64,000 bases of DNA, taken from GCA-002282575 sp964519885 (GTDB taxonomy: Bacteria > Pseudomonadota > Gammaproteobacteria > Thiomicrospirales > Thiomicrospiraceae). This document shows, piece after piece, positions 17,405 to 25,992 of this stretch. Position numbers and translations under genes: made by a program. Position 1 is the first letter of the stretch. Each line of letters opens with the position of its first letter. Location of the stretch: contig CAZFLX010000013.1 of the NCBI GenBank assembly GCA_964519885.1, forward strand, positions 1-64,000. Reading direction: 5' to 3'. The notes beneath the pieces were generated by a model. That model saw nothing but the letters and a program-made list of their open reading frames with translations, searched no databases and was not told where the DNA came from.

Positions 17405-18532
17405 TTAAGGCGATTGTTTTAATTCGCTTGGAACGATCACGTCATCAAAACTGGGCAATTCTTTAATCTTACGTGCTTTTAATTGAAAAACCATTGCCAA
17501 AATTTGTGCTACAGCGGTAAATAATTGACGTGGTATGATTTGACCCACCTCGGCATTATAGTAAAGCGCACGAGCCAAAGCGGGTGAACGCACAATTTCA
17601 ATGTTATTTTGCGTGGCGATACTTCTGATTTGTGCTGCCATAAAATCCATACCCAAAGCTAAAACAATAGGGGCATTCATTTTATCGCCATCATACTTTA
17701 GCGCCACCGCATAATGTTCAGGGTTAGTGATGATCACATCTGCGGTGGGAACATCTTGCATCATGCGCCTCATGGCCATTTCTTGCTGCATACGGCGGAT
17801 ACGACCCTTAATTTCAGGATTACCTTCAGTTTGCTTGAACTCATCTTTAACCTCTTGCAAGGTCATTTTCATATCTTCGTTATGCTTCCAAATCATGTAG
17901 GGGACATCAATTGCGGCAATCACAATTAATCCTAGCGACATCACCACTAAAGCCATGGCTAAAATATCACCCGCACTAGCCAGACCGGGTTCCACCTCAA
18001 TTAAACCGAGATGATAGACTTCACGTAAGGTTGAATAGATAAACAAAATAGCCAGCAGGCTCATGAAGAAAAACTTAAGCAAAGCTTTAATTAATTCAAC
18101 CAAAGCATGTAATGAAAACATGCGCTTAATACCGGCAATGGGGTTTAATTTAGAAAACTTAGGCGCCATGACTTCGGTACTAAACAACCAGCCACCCACT
18201 AAAATATTCGCTACCACAGCCATCACCATCATGCCCAGAATAAAAGGCATCACTAACCACATGGCGGCTTCAAACTGAGCGAAGATAATGTCTGAAGCAC
18301 GTTTCATATCGAAAGCATGATCGCGCTCTAAACTGAAGCCCATAATCATCATACGTTCAAAATCGACCATCATCTGTGGACCAAGCCACATCAACCACAA
18401 TGAAGCAATTATCATGATCAGCATGGTGGCTAATTCTTTAGAACGCGCTACCTGTCCCTTTTTTCGCGCATCGTCCAATTTCTTGGACGTAGGTTCTTCA
18501 CTTTTTTCTTGACCGTCTGCGTTTTCAGCCAT
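17405..18532 (-). CDS. flhB: Flagellar export switch protein FlhB
   Basis: Controls substrate specificity of the export apparatus. The 375-aa protein starts with a typical EKSEEPTSKKLDDARKKGQV, has four membrane helices (about residues 33-55, 90-112, 145-165 and 190-212) and a cytoplasmic domain. The self-cleavage motif is NPEH in VIITNPEHYAVALKYDG; the cleaved Asn-Pro pair and His are kept, but Thr of the usual NPTH is Glu. The start lies one base after the fliR stop. A stand-alone homologue of the C-terminal half is encoded at 8553. Confidence 0.96.
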   Translation of the reverse strand: MAENADGQEKSEEPTSKKLDDARKKGQVARSKELATMLIMIIASLWLMWLGPQMMVDFERMMIMGFSLERDHAFDMKRASDIIFAQFEAAMWLVMPFILGMMVMAVVANILVGGWLFSTEVMAPKFSKLNPIAGIKRMFSLHALVELIKALLKFFFMSLLAILFIYSTLREVYHLGLIEVEPGLASAGDILAMALVVMSLGLIVIAAIDVPYMIWKHNEDMKMTLQEVKDEFKQTEGNPEIKGRIRRMQQEMAMRRMMQDVPTADVIITNPEHYAVALKYDGDKMNAPIVLALGMDFMAAQIRSIATQNNIEIVRSPALARALYYNAEVGQIIPRQLFTAVAQILAMVFQLKARKIKELPSFDDVIVPSELKQSP

Positions 18533-18533
18533 G

Positions 18534-19316
18534 TCATTCGCTCAACTTAAACTGATGAACAAAGTCAAAAGATTGGTTCATAAACCACTGGAATTGGACA
18601 ACCACTTGTGGCATTAACCACCAAAGCAACAACAAACCACCAATAATGGTGATAACAAAACCAATTGAAAATACATTTAAGGTCGGCGCTGCACGACTGA
18701 TTAACCCTAATGCCATATTGGCTAACAGCAAAGCGGTGACCGCGGGCAAGGCAATAATCATCGCCCAAGCAAACAAATTACTTCCCCAGTCAACCAGTGC
18801 TTTAATACTCAATATAGAAAGAAAATGACCGTTTAATGGCATTTGTACAAAACTATCTGCCAGCATTTGTACCACCATTAAATGACCGTTCAAAGAAACA
18901 AATAACAATGAAATTAAGATAGTATACAATTGACCAATAACGGGAGAGTTCATCCCTGTACCCGGATCGACCATGGAAGCAAACCCCAAACCCATGGCGT
19001 TGGCAACCATTTGCCCGGCTAACACAAATGCTTGAAAAACAACTACAAAAACTAATCCCATCGCTAAACCAATACCCGCTTGCTCAATCGCCATCCATAA
19101 CCCAGCATTGGTAAAGGGATCAATCGGCTCTGCAAGTTTTACGCCCGGCGCAATAGCCGCTGTCAGCATCAGAGTAATAATCACCTTAAAACGCATGGGC
19201 AAGGTTTTTGCCGAAAGTACCGGCATGATAAACATCAGGGCACCAATACGCACCAATGGCCAGAAGAAACTACCCCACCATTGCAGAAAGGCTTCATAGG
19301 TAAAATTAGTTTCCAT
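18534..19316 (-). CDS. fliR: Flagellar export gate protein FliR
   Basis: A 260-aa inner-membrane protein of the FliP-FliQ-FliR export gate. Six hydrophobic segments are visible, from FFWPLVRIGALMFIMPVL at the N-terminus to VITIIGGLLLLWWLMP near the end. It includes the family text LPMRFKVIITLMLTAAIAP and MGLGFASMVDPGTGMNSPVI. The ATG at 19316 has GAG 8 bases upstream. It is separated from fliQ by 157 bases, the largest gap in an otherwise compact export operon, and is joined to flhB. Confidence 0.95.
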   Translation of the reverse strand: METNFTYEAFLQWWGSFFWPLVRIGALMFIMPVLSAKTLPMRFKVIITLMLTAAIAPGVKLAEPIDPFTNAGLWMAIEQAGIGLAMGLVFVVVFQAFVLAGQMVANAMGLGFASMVDPGTGMNSPVIGQLYTILISLLFVSLNGHLMVVQMLADSFVQMPLNGHFLSILSIKALVDWGSNLFAWAMIIALPAVTALLLANMALGLISRAAPTLNVFSIGFVITIIGGLLLLWWLMPQVVVQFQWFMNQSFDFVHQFKLSE

Positions 19317-19354
19317 CAAAGCATCTCAAAAACCTATTGGGATGGGGGTTTGGG

Positions 19355-19403
19355 GGAAGGGTTTAATAAAATTAACGGTAACTGATTAATAAGAAACCCT
19401 TCC
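19355..19403. repeat. Nested inverted repeat in the fliQ-fliR gap
   Basis: GGAAGGGTTT and AAACCCTTCC form a perfect 10-bp stem around a 29-base AT-rich loop. Inside the loop ATTAA and TTAAT can pair again. There is no T-run immediately after the stem on the minus strand, so it does not look like a simple terminator. It could be an mRNA processing or attenuation element between fliQ and fliR. Confidence 0.6.
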
Positions 19404-19473
19404 ACCAGCCAAAAAACACATTGGGAAAGTCTAAAAATGAACAAAGAGAAATTTTTAGCGCTTTCCATTGGAA

Positions 19474-19743
19474 TTAACCAATATATTCAGGAATCGACTG
19501 AATCAGTTCACGAGAAAAGTCAACCAATAAACTTAGTAGCCAAGGACCAAAAAAGATCAACACTAAGACAATAATCACCAGCTTGGGAATGAAACTTAAC
19601 GTCATTTCGTTAATTTGCGTGGCCGCTTGAAACATACCGACTAAAAGCCCAATCACCAAGGTAGGAATAAGCAGTGGTACCGACAACATCACCACCACTT
19701 CCATCATTTTCTGTCCAATCGTCAGTACCGTTTCCGAGGTCAT
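19474..19743 (-). CDS. fliQ: Flagellar export gate protein FliQ
   Basis: An 89-aa inner-membrane protein with two helices (about residues 15-40 and 52-75), exactly the normal family length. Typical text is TVLTIGQKMMEVVVMLSVPLL, VGMFQAATQINEMTLSFIPK and the C-terminal LLVDFSRELIQSIP. The ATG at 19743 lies 11 bases after the fliP stop. The longer frame starting at 19812 overlaps fliP and is not family-like. The gene follows fliP and is separated from fliR by a structured gap. Confidence 0.95.
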   Translation of the reverse strand: MTSETVLTIGQKMMEVVVMLSVPLLIPTLVIGLLVGMFQAATQINEMTLSFIPKLVIIVLVLIFFGPWLLSLLVDFSRELIQSIPEYIG

Positions 19744-19754
19744 CGTAACACCAT

Positions 19755-20510
19755 CTACACACCACCAGGGACAACAAAGCTGTTTGCCAATGTACCCATA
19801 ATAAGCGCCCAACCATCGATGAGTACAAACAGCATTAGCTTAAATGGCATTGAGATAATCATGGGAGAAAGCATCATCATCCCCATCGACATCAGTAATG
19901 AAGAAACCACCAAATCGATGATTAAAAAGGGAATAAAAAGCAGAAAGCCAATTTGAAATGCCGTTTTTAATTCACTGGTAACAAAAGATGGAATGAGTAC
20001 ACGAAAGGGCACACTTTCTGGATCATCTAACTTAACGTTGGCCATTTCTGCGAACATAGCCAAATCATCTTCACGCGTTTGTTGCATCATGAACTGACGC
20101 ATAGGCCCCGAACCCACTTCTACCGCTTGCATCAAATTGATTTGTTCGCTGAGATAAGGTTGTATTGCGTTTTCATTGATCTTGTCAAAAACAGGCGCCA
20201 TGATGAACAGCGTCATAAATAAGGCCATACCAATCAGCACTTGGTTAGAAGGGGTTTGCATGGTACCCAGTGCCTGTCTCAGAATCGACAGCACGATGAC
20301 GATACGCATGAATGAGGTCATGGTCATCAAAGCCGCCGGCAACAGGGTTAAACCGGTCATCAAAATCAGAATTTGAACGGTTAGCGAATATTCCTGTTGA
20401 CCATCCGCATTGGTCTGCACTGAAAAGGCTGGGATGCCAGGTTCAGCAAGCACAGTCAATGGCAACAAGAAAACCAAGCCCAGTGGAAGAAACATCCAGA
20501 GCTTCTTCAT
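19755..20510 (-). CDS. fliP: Flagellar export gate protein FliP
   Basis: A 251-aa export-gate subunit with a cleavable signal peptide (MKKLWMFLPLGLVFLLPLTVLA, cut near AEPG). Helices include VQILILMTGLTLLPAALMTMTSFMRIVIVLSILRQA. The family motifs TPSNQVLIGMALFMT and LIPSFVTSELKTAFQIGF are present, ending MGMMMLSPMIISMPFKLMLFVLIDGW. It overlaps fliO by 4 bases (ATGA) and precedes fliQ. Confidence 0.96.
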   Translation of the reverse strand: MKKLWMFLPLGLVFLLPLTVLAEPGIPAFSVQTNADGQQEYSLTVQILILMTGLTLLPAALMTMTSFMRIVIVLSILRQALGTMQTPSNQVLIGMALFMTLFIMAPVFDKINENAIQPYLSEQINLMQAVEVGSGPMRQFMMQQTREDDLAMFAEMANVKLDDPESVPFRVLIPSFVTSELKTAFQIGFLLFIPFLIIDLVVSSLLMSMGMMMLSPMIISMPFKLMLFVLIDGWALIMGTLANSFVVPGGV

Positions 20511-20962
20511 GTTGCATCCTTAGATTGGCGTCGGCTCATCGCTTGATTAAGCTTTTGTGCAAAACTCTCACCCAGATTGAAGGTTGAAGATGATGATGCG
20601 TTGGCATCAATCACAATGGGTTCAGAAAGCAGATGTAACAGACTGATTTCATTAGCGGTAACACCAACCAATAATTGCTCTTGACCAGCTTGAATTAATA
20701 CCACTTTTTCTCGTTGCCCAACAGAAACTGCACCAATAACGGCTAACTGGCCATTGAGTGCGCCTTGCGCAACGCCGGCACGCTTCAATACCCAAGCAAT
20801 AGCAAGCAACAAAATGATGACCAACAAAAGCACAGCCATCATTTGACCTAGCATGCTACCAAAACCTGAACTCACAGAAACAGACTTTTCACTCACCTCA
20901 TTCGCCCAAACCGATAAGGGACTCATGATGAGCAAGATGAGCAATGAGGTTAACAATGGCAC
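20507..20962 (-). CDS. fliO: Flagellar protein FliO
   Basis: A 151-aa membrane protein that assists FliP assembly. It has a signal-like N-terminus (about residues 3-20), then one strong membrane helix (MLGQMMAVLLLVIILLLAIAW), followed by LAVIGAVSVGQREKVVLIQAGQEQLLVGVT, the cytoplasmic FliO core. It starts with GTG at 20962; AGGG 7 bases upstream supports this start. It lies between fliN and fliP, overlapping fliP by 4 bases. Confidence 0.9.
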   Translation of the reverse strand: MPLLTSLLILLIMSPLSVWANEVSEKSVSVSSGFGSMLGQMMAVLLLVIILLLAIAWVLKRAGVAQGALNGQLAVIGAVSVGQREKVVLIQAGQEQLLVGVTANEISLLHLLSEPIVIDANASSSSTFNLGESFAQKLNQAMSRRQSKDAT

Positions 20963-20971
20963 AAAAACACC

Positions 20972-21409
20972 CTATCGCAATTTTTTAATGCGCTCAATCG
21001 GACTCACCACATCGGTTAACCGAACACCAAACTTATCATTCACCACGACCACCTCGCCATGTGCAATCAGCGTACCATTCACCAGCACATCAAGCGGCTC
21101 ACCTGCCAGACGCTCCAATTCAATGACAGACCCTTGAGTATAAGACAACAAATTTCGGATGGTAACAGATGCTCGACCGATTTCTAATGCCAGCGTTACC
21201 GGTACATCCATGACAACATCTAAATCGACCTTGTCTTTTTTATCCAAATAAGTCGATGACATGCCAGAATTATCCGAGCTTGGTTTTGCTTCGGCTTCCG
21301 CTTGCTCATTTAACGCCGCTGCCCAGGGATCTTCTTCATCTGCAGCTGGCGATGATTCGGCTTGTTCCGCTAAGGCTGCTGCCCAAGGATCTTCTTCAAT
21401 TTCACTCAT
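20972..21409 (-). CDS. fliN: Flagellar motor switch protein FliN with duplicated N-terminal motif
   Basis: A C-ring subunit, 145 aa. The C-terminal SpoA domain is canonical (VDLDVVMDVPVTLALEIGRA, LERLAGEPLDVLVNGTLIAHGEVVVV, FGVRLTDVVSPIERI). The acidic N-terminus carries two copies of EEDPWAAALxEQAE, at about residues 4-17 and 24-37. E. coli FliN has one similar segment (DDLWAEALSEQ). The stop of fliM directly abuts this ATG. The duplication is a clear in-gene repeat; its effect is unknown. Confidence 0.96.
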   Translation of the reverse strand: MSEIEEDPWAAALAEQAESSPAADEEDPWAAALNEQAEAEAKPSSDNSGMSSTYLDKKDKVDLDVVMDVPVTLALEIGRASVTIRNLLSYTQGSVIELERLAGEPLDVLVNGTLIAHGEVVVVNDKFGVRLTDVVSPIERIKKLR

Positions 21410-22435
21410 TTACCACTCCAATGGAATTTCACGATCACGATAAGCTGGGTGCTTGGTAAAGTTCATCATCTGCACAGCTTTTTTACCTTCAAAATCACCC
21501 AAACGACCATGACCAATGACAATACTTTCTGCTTTAACCGGTATTAAACTGGGCATTTCAATTGGGATAACATCACCCACCTGCATCGCCAACATATCTT
21601 CAACCGTCATATTCACTTGTGCTAGTTCGGCTGTTAAGTTAACAGGGATATCTTTTGCTTCATCCCTAAGGGTTTTATTCCACTTTTTATCACCCTCGCC
21701 TTGTAACGAGCGCATGCCCTCTTCAAGGACATCACGAATCGGCTCTAGCATAGAATAAGGCATGACAATGTCAATACGCCCTTCTTGATTCTCAAAACGC
21801 ACATATACGGGGGAAATAACCACCATTTCGATGGGGTCAACAATCGAAGCAAACTTAGGATTCATTTCGCTGTGTAACACTTCAATTTCGATGGGAATAA
21901 CGGGTTCCCATGAAGCAGTTAAACATCGAATACATTCTGAAACTAAATTGCGAATCAAGCCCATTTCGACCGTGGTATATTCACGACCTTCGATTTTGAA
22001 GTGAATTTGACCATTACCGCCATAATAAAGTTCAATCACACTGAATATCAATTTAGAGTCGATGGTGATGAGCGCAACGCCGCCTAATGCATCAATTTTG
22101 ATGATATTGAGACTGGTTGGGAAGAACAAGTTGCGCAGATACTCATTCATTTTGATGATTTTAACTTCACCAGCAACCACTTCAATGCTCGACTGCACCA
22201 TATCGACGACGGTGCGTTGAAAACAACGAGAGAAACGCTCTGTGATGACATCTAATGCCGGGAAGCGACCGCGAACAATACGTTCTTGATTGGTAAAGTC
22301 GAAAGCTTTTATGCCAGCCTGTTTACCAGAATCATCTGTTTCAGTTTCAATGTCTCCGCCACCCATACCTTTCAGTAGCGCATCGATTTCATCCTGATCA
22401 AGAATGTCTTCCTTCGGTCCCATCACTCCCAGCAT
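21410..22435 (-). CDS. fliM: Flagellar motor switch protein FliM
   Basis: A C-ring protein that binds CheY-P and relays the switch to FliG. The 341-aa protein has the CheY-binding peptide near residue 11 (ILDQDEIDALLKGMGGG), the middle domain (RFPALDVITERFSRCFQRTV) and a C-terminal SpoA domain (LAQVNMTVEDMLAMQVGDVIPIEMP). GAGG sits 8 bases before the ATG. It lies between fliL and fliN. Confidence 0.97.
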   Translation of the reverse strand: MLGVMGPKEDILDQDEIDALLKGMGGGDIETETDDSGKQAGIKAFDFTNQERIVRGRFPALDVITERFSRCFQRTVVDMVQSSIEVVAGEVKIIKMNEYLRNLFFPTSLNIIKIDALGGVALITIDSKLIFSVIELYYGGNGQIHFKIEGREYTTVEMGLIRNLVSECIRCLTASWEPVIPIEIEVLHSEMNPKFASIVDPIEMVVISPVYVRFENQEGRIDIVMPYSMLEPIRDVLEEGMRSLQGEGDKKWNKTLRDEAKDIPVNLTAELAQVNMTVEDMLAMQVGDVIPIEMPSLIPVKAESIVIGHGRLGDFEGKKAVQMMNFTKHPAYRDREIPLEW

Positions 22436-22458
22436 TGTGTTTACCTCTTATGCAGACA

Positions 22459-23043
22459 TCACTGCATCACAAATCGTTCGATCAACACCTTGTCAAGCAA
22501 ATCAGGATAAACCTTTTCTTCTTCGAGCGCCGCACGTGAAATTTTTAAGATTTCTTCAGCTAAGAGCTCCTGTGCATCATCTGCGCTCATCTCGGTATAG
22601 GTTTTTTTACGTAATGCTGCCGAAATGTTATTAATCAGAATCGGCTTAATATTGGTTAATTCTGTCACCACTTCTGGGTAAGCTGTCTTCATTTTAACCT
22701 TAACAGCAAGATGTTTGGCTTTACCTTCGCCTTTAAAGCCAACTACCATTTGCTCTAAATCAAAATATTGTGCGACGGCACCAGGAGCAGGTGGAGGAAA
22801 CTGCTTAAAGCTCGGTGAATAAGCTTTAGCTTTATCTTCTGGCTTATAAGGTTCCGCAGCAGGCACCTCAGCATGCTCAGCCGGTTTATCGCCATGGTTT
22901 TGATTCATCATCATAAATGCTAAGAAACCCACAGCGGCAATTAACACGACCACCAGCACGATCAGCACTATCATGAGCATGTTTCCGCTTTTTTTCGGGG
23001 CTTCTTCACTGACTTCTTCAACGGCTGCTGGTTTTGCCGACAT
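22459..23043 (-). CDS. fliL: Flagellar basal-body-associated protein FliL
   Basis: A 194-aa single-pass inner-membrane protein that associates with stators. It has a short cytoplasmic tail, a helix MLMIVLIVLVVVLIAAVGFLA (about residues 22-43) and a periplasmic domain containing FKQFPPPAPGAVAQYFDLEQMVVGF and the ending PDLLDKVLIERFVMQ. A strong AGGAG precedes the ATG. It is encoded directly after motB, consistent with a stator-linked role, and before fliM. Confidence 0.94.
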   Translation of the reverse strand: MSAKPAAVEEVSEEAPKKSGNMLMIVLIVLVVVLIAAVGFLAFMMMNQNHGDKPAEHAEVPAAEPYKPEDKAKAYSPSFKQFPPPAPGAVAQYFDLEQMVVGFKGEGKAKHLAVKVKMKTAYPEVVTELTNIKPILINNISAALRKKTYTEMSADDAQELLAEEILKISRAALEEEKVYPDLLDKVLIERFVMQ

Positions 23044-23062
23044 GGTTTACTCCTGGTGTGAC

Positions 23063-23950
23063 TTATTGTTGTTTAATATCATTTGCTAATTCATTCATGC
23101 TTGCAGGCGTTTTGGCATCGGCCAAGCTCTGCAAATTTCGCTCAGCTTCTTTGGTTAACACAATAATACTGATGCGACGATTACGTGGATTATAGGGGTT
23201 TTCTTTGTCATAGGGAATAGTATCGGACAAACCAACTACCTGAGCGACCTTATTAGCATTAACGCCGCCATTAATTAATTCACGCCTTGCTGCATTGGCT
23301 CTATCGGCTGAAAGTTCCCAGTTAGTGTAATCATCCACGCCTTTATACTTCAATGAATCTGTATGTCCAGCTATGCTGATTTTATTATCTGCCGATTTAA
23401 GAATAGATCCCATTTCTTTTAAAATGGTCGCGGCATAATCCTTGGGAATATCAACACCAGAATCGAACATAGGCCGTTTCCGATCATCTAACACCTGCAC
23501 CCTAAGTCCGCTGGGCGTGACATCAATTTGAAGTTGCTCTTTGAATTTCGACAGTTCGGCATTGGAATCTATTTTTTCTTCTAGCTTGGTTTTAAGCTCT
23601 TCCAGTTTGGTTTGCTCTTTAGCTTTGTCTTCTGGAGATTCCCCTTCTGTTGATTTGGGTGCATCCATCATGCCGCCCATATCAATCAATGAATTGGTTT
23701 GACCTGCCTTTTCTTGCGAAGGAATCAAAATATCTGGGCTCGCTTCAATCACTGAAGGATCTCTGAAGAAAGCGGCAATTTCTTTTTTCTCTTCATCGTT
23801 GGTACCACCCAACACCCATAGCATTAAAAAGAATGCCATGGTTGCAGTCATTAAGTCGGCAAAAGCAATCTTCCAAGCACCACCATGAGCACCATGGGGG
23901 CACTTTTTAATGCGCTTAATGATAATGGATTGTTCACCGCCGTCGGCCAT
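23063..23950 (-). CDS. motB: Flagellar stator protein MotB
   Basis: The peptidoglycan-anchored stator subunit, 295 aa. The single helix KIAFADLMTATMAFFLMLWVL near residue 30 carries the proton-carrying Asp and resembles E. coli MotB, so a proton motor is likely (inference). The plug and linker are Lys/Glu-rich, and the OmpA-like domain has ISIAGHTDSL and NWELSADRANAARREL. The ATG at 23950 was preferred over an in-frame TTG at 23965. It is paired with motA 85 bases upstream. Confidence 0.94.
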   Translation of the reverse strand: MADGGEQSIIIKRIKKCPHGAHGGAWKIAFADLMTATMAFFLMLWVLGGTNDEEKKEIAAFFRDPSVIEASPDILIPSQEKAGQTNSLIDMGGMMDAPKSTEGESPEDKAKEQTKLEELKTKLEEKIDSNAELSKFKEQLQIDVTPSGLRVQVLDDRKRPMFDSGVDIPKDYAATILKEMGSILKSADNKISIAGHTDSLKYKGVDDYTNWELSADRANAARRELINGGVNANKVAQVVGLSDTIPYDKENPYNPRNRRISIIVLTKEAERNLQSLADAKTPASMNELANDIKQQ

Positions 23951-24035
23951 TTTCTTATTTCCCAATATTGCTGCTTAATCGACTTTAGCAGTCTATAAGC
24001 ACAATCTATGCCTTTATTAACCGTTTGTAGATGGT

Positions 24036-24887
24036 TTATTTAATGGATTGCAAATACTCATCCAATTCCTTAAAAGAGGGTCGAAATTCCGATGGAATAG
24101 ATTTACGACCAAACTCTACCGCCACAGGAGGCGCATAACCGTTCAAGTTTGCCAGAATACAGGTTTTAATGGTGACATAATAGGCAGACTCTTGGTCTAA
24201 TTTTGCATTCATAGCGCCAGCAATTGGGTTGACAAACCCATAAGCCGCCAAAATACCCAAAAAGGTTCCAACCAATGCTACAGACATGTGATGCGCGATT
24301 TCCAACGGACCAGCATCCAAGTAAGACATGGTTACAATAATCCCTAGTACAGCTGCCACAATACCCATCGCCGGCAGAGCTTGAGCAGCTTCTGCAATCG
24401 CAGCGGCAGGAACGTGACCCTCATGATGGTGAGCTTCCATTTCGACGTTGATCAAGTCTTCCATTTGATAAGGGTTGGTCGCACCAGAAATCATCATACG
24501 TAAGTAATCGGCAATAAAATCACTCACATGGTGATCGGCAATAACTTTTGGAAATTCATTAAATAAGGCAGAAGCATGCGGATCTTCCACATCTGCTTCA
24601 ATCGACATTAACCCTTCACGTCGCGCCTTGTTGAAAACTTTAAACATTAACCCCAAAAGCTGTTGAAAGGCCTCTTTATCAAAAGGCGACGGCTTAATCA
24701 GACCCAGCGCTCCAGATAAGCCCTTCTTAATAGCCCAACCCGGTGTGGCAATCACCCAAGCACCAATGGTTGCCCCCATAATGATTAGGACTTCTAACGG
24801 TTGAATCAAGATGCCGATACTGCCGTGGGGCAAGTACCCCCCTAAAAGACAGCCAATAACGACTACCGTACCTATGATTGCTTTCAT
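24036..24887 (-). CDS. motA: Flagellar stator protein MotA (E. coli/LafT-type)
   Basis: A 283-aa, four-helix stator subunit of the long MotA class. It has MKAIIGTVVVIGCLLGGYLPHG at the start, a large cytoplasmic loop with the charged NKARREGLMSIEADVEDPH segment, and helices 3-4 with QALPAMGIVAAVLGIIVTMSYLD and the conserved Pro. It ends with a cytoplasmic tail. Its location between a chemoreceptor and motB-fliL inside the fli operon means the stator is made with the basal body. Confidence 0.95.
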   Translation of the reverse strand: MKAIIGTVVVIGCLLGGYLPHGSIGILIQPLEVLIIMGATIGAWVIATPGWAIKKGLSGALGLIKPSPFDKEAFQQLLGLMFKVFNKARREGLMSIEADVEDPHASALFNEFPKVIADHHVSDFIADYLRMMISGATNPYQMEDLINVEMEAHHHEGHVPAAAIAEAAQALPAMGIVAAVLGIIVTMSYLDAGPLEIAHHMSVALVGTFLGILAAYGFVNPIAGAMNAKLDQESAYYVTIKTCILANLNGYAPPVAVEFGRKSIPSEFRPSFKELDEYLQSIK

Positions 24888-24938
24888 TTTATTTCTTCTC
24901 TACTAAATTATTTGTAGATTATACGCAATAAACCAATA

Positions 24939-25946
24939 TTATGCCTGCTTAAACAAACGTTCTTGTTGAACCAAACAACCCGACAACTCATCTTGAGATG
25001 CTGTAAGTAGGTCAAGACTGTGCGATATTTTGACCAACATATCAGTTGCTTCCGATGCATTATGTTGTGTTGTCTCGACGCGATCACGACTATTGTGCAT
25101 AACCTTAACCGCTGTACGTGCTTGTTGCTGCAACTCTTCAATAATAGACTGAATCTCTTTGGTTGCTTGTTGTGTTTTTTGTGCCAAAATACGCACTTCA
25201 TCAGCCACCACGGCAAAGCCTCGTCCATGCTCGCCCGCACGAGCGGCTTCGATGGCAGCATTTAAGGCAAGCAAATTGGTTTGCTCGGCAATATCTCTAA
25301 TCAATACCAGTACGGTGCCAATATTTTCGCTGTCTTTTTCTAGCTGACGAATCACACTTGCTGCATGAACCACTTCATCATTCAAGGTTTCAATACCTGA
25401 AACAACATTTTCCACCAATCGCGTGGTCTGGGAAGATTGACCACTCACATCGTCAAGATGGTTTTTGAGCGTTTGCGCAGAAGCTTGAATATTTTTTAGG
25501 GTTTCCTCAGCTTGGCTAAACAATTTTTGCTGATTACTCGATGTGTGAGTGTCTTCAAAAGATTCATAGGATTGCTGCTGTAATCTGTTAACTTCTTCAA
25601 GTAGTTGATGCGCTTTGAGCTTTTCCATTTCAAAAGCATAGTTAATCGCATCAATTAAGCTATTTAATTTATCAACCAAAAGACTATCAGCACCTTGAGT
25701 AATCTTGAGATGTTTCAAATCTGTTGGCACCTGTTCATCAATTTGAGCAGCCAGGGCATCAAGATCAGCCGAAACAACCCCGCCAGCGTTTTTAGCACTT
25801 GGCTTGAGTAACAAAAAGATAATGACTAACGTGAGTAACGCAAAACCTACTCCCGAACCGATCATCACTGCGCCAAGGTCAACCGCCCAGCTAATACTTG
25901 GAAAAAGCACCAAGCCAATCAAACCCAAGTGTTGCTTATTATTCAT
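24939..25946 (-). CDS. Small methyl-accepting chemotaxis protein
   Basis: A 335-aa receptor with a signal-like first hydrophobic segment (GLIGLVLFPSISWA), about 10 residues, and a second helix (GFALLTLVIIFLLL). It therefore has essentially no periplasmic domain. A coiled coil follows, with the signalling tip IAEQTNLLALNAAIEAARAGE and GRGFAVVADEVRILA near residues 230-265. The ATG at 25946 has AGGA 7 bases upstream; the 30 extra residues of the longer frame overlap fliK and are rejected. It lies between fliK and motA, an unusual place for a receptor. No methylation sites were assigned. Confidence 0.92.
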   Translation of the reverse strand: MNNKQHLGLIGLVLFPSISWAVDLGAVMIGSGVGFALLTLVIIFLLLKPSAKNAGGVVSADLDALAAQIDEQVPTDLKHLKITQGADSLLVDKLNSLIDAINYAFEMEKLKAHQLLEEVNRLQQQSYESFEDTHTSSNQQKLFSQAEETLKNIQASAQTLKNHLDDVSGQSSQTTRLVENVVSGIETLNDEVVHAASVIRQLEKDSENIGTVLVLIRDIAEQTNLLALNAAIEAARAGEHGRGFAVVADEVRILAQKTQQATKEIQSIIEELQQQARTAVKVMHNSRDRVETTQHNASEATDMLVKISHSLDLLTASQDELSGCLVQQERLFKQA

Positions 25947-25992
25947 GTGGAATCCTACCCTATGATCTTTACTGATTAATGCATTGTTTACG

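Noticed and set aside
23997..24014. GG-N10-GC spacing suggestive of a sigma-54 promoter between motA and motB
   Set aside because: The flanking bases fit poorly (AAGGCAT, GTGCTT) and such spacing arises often by chance in this much sequence.
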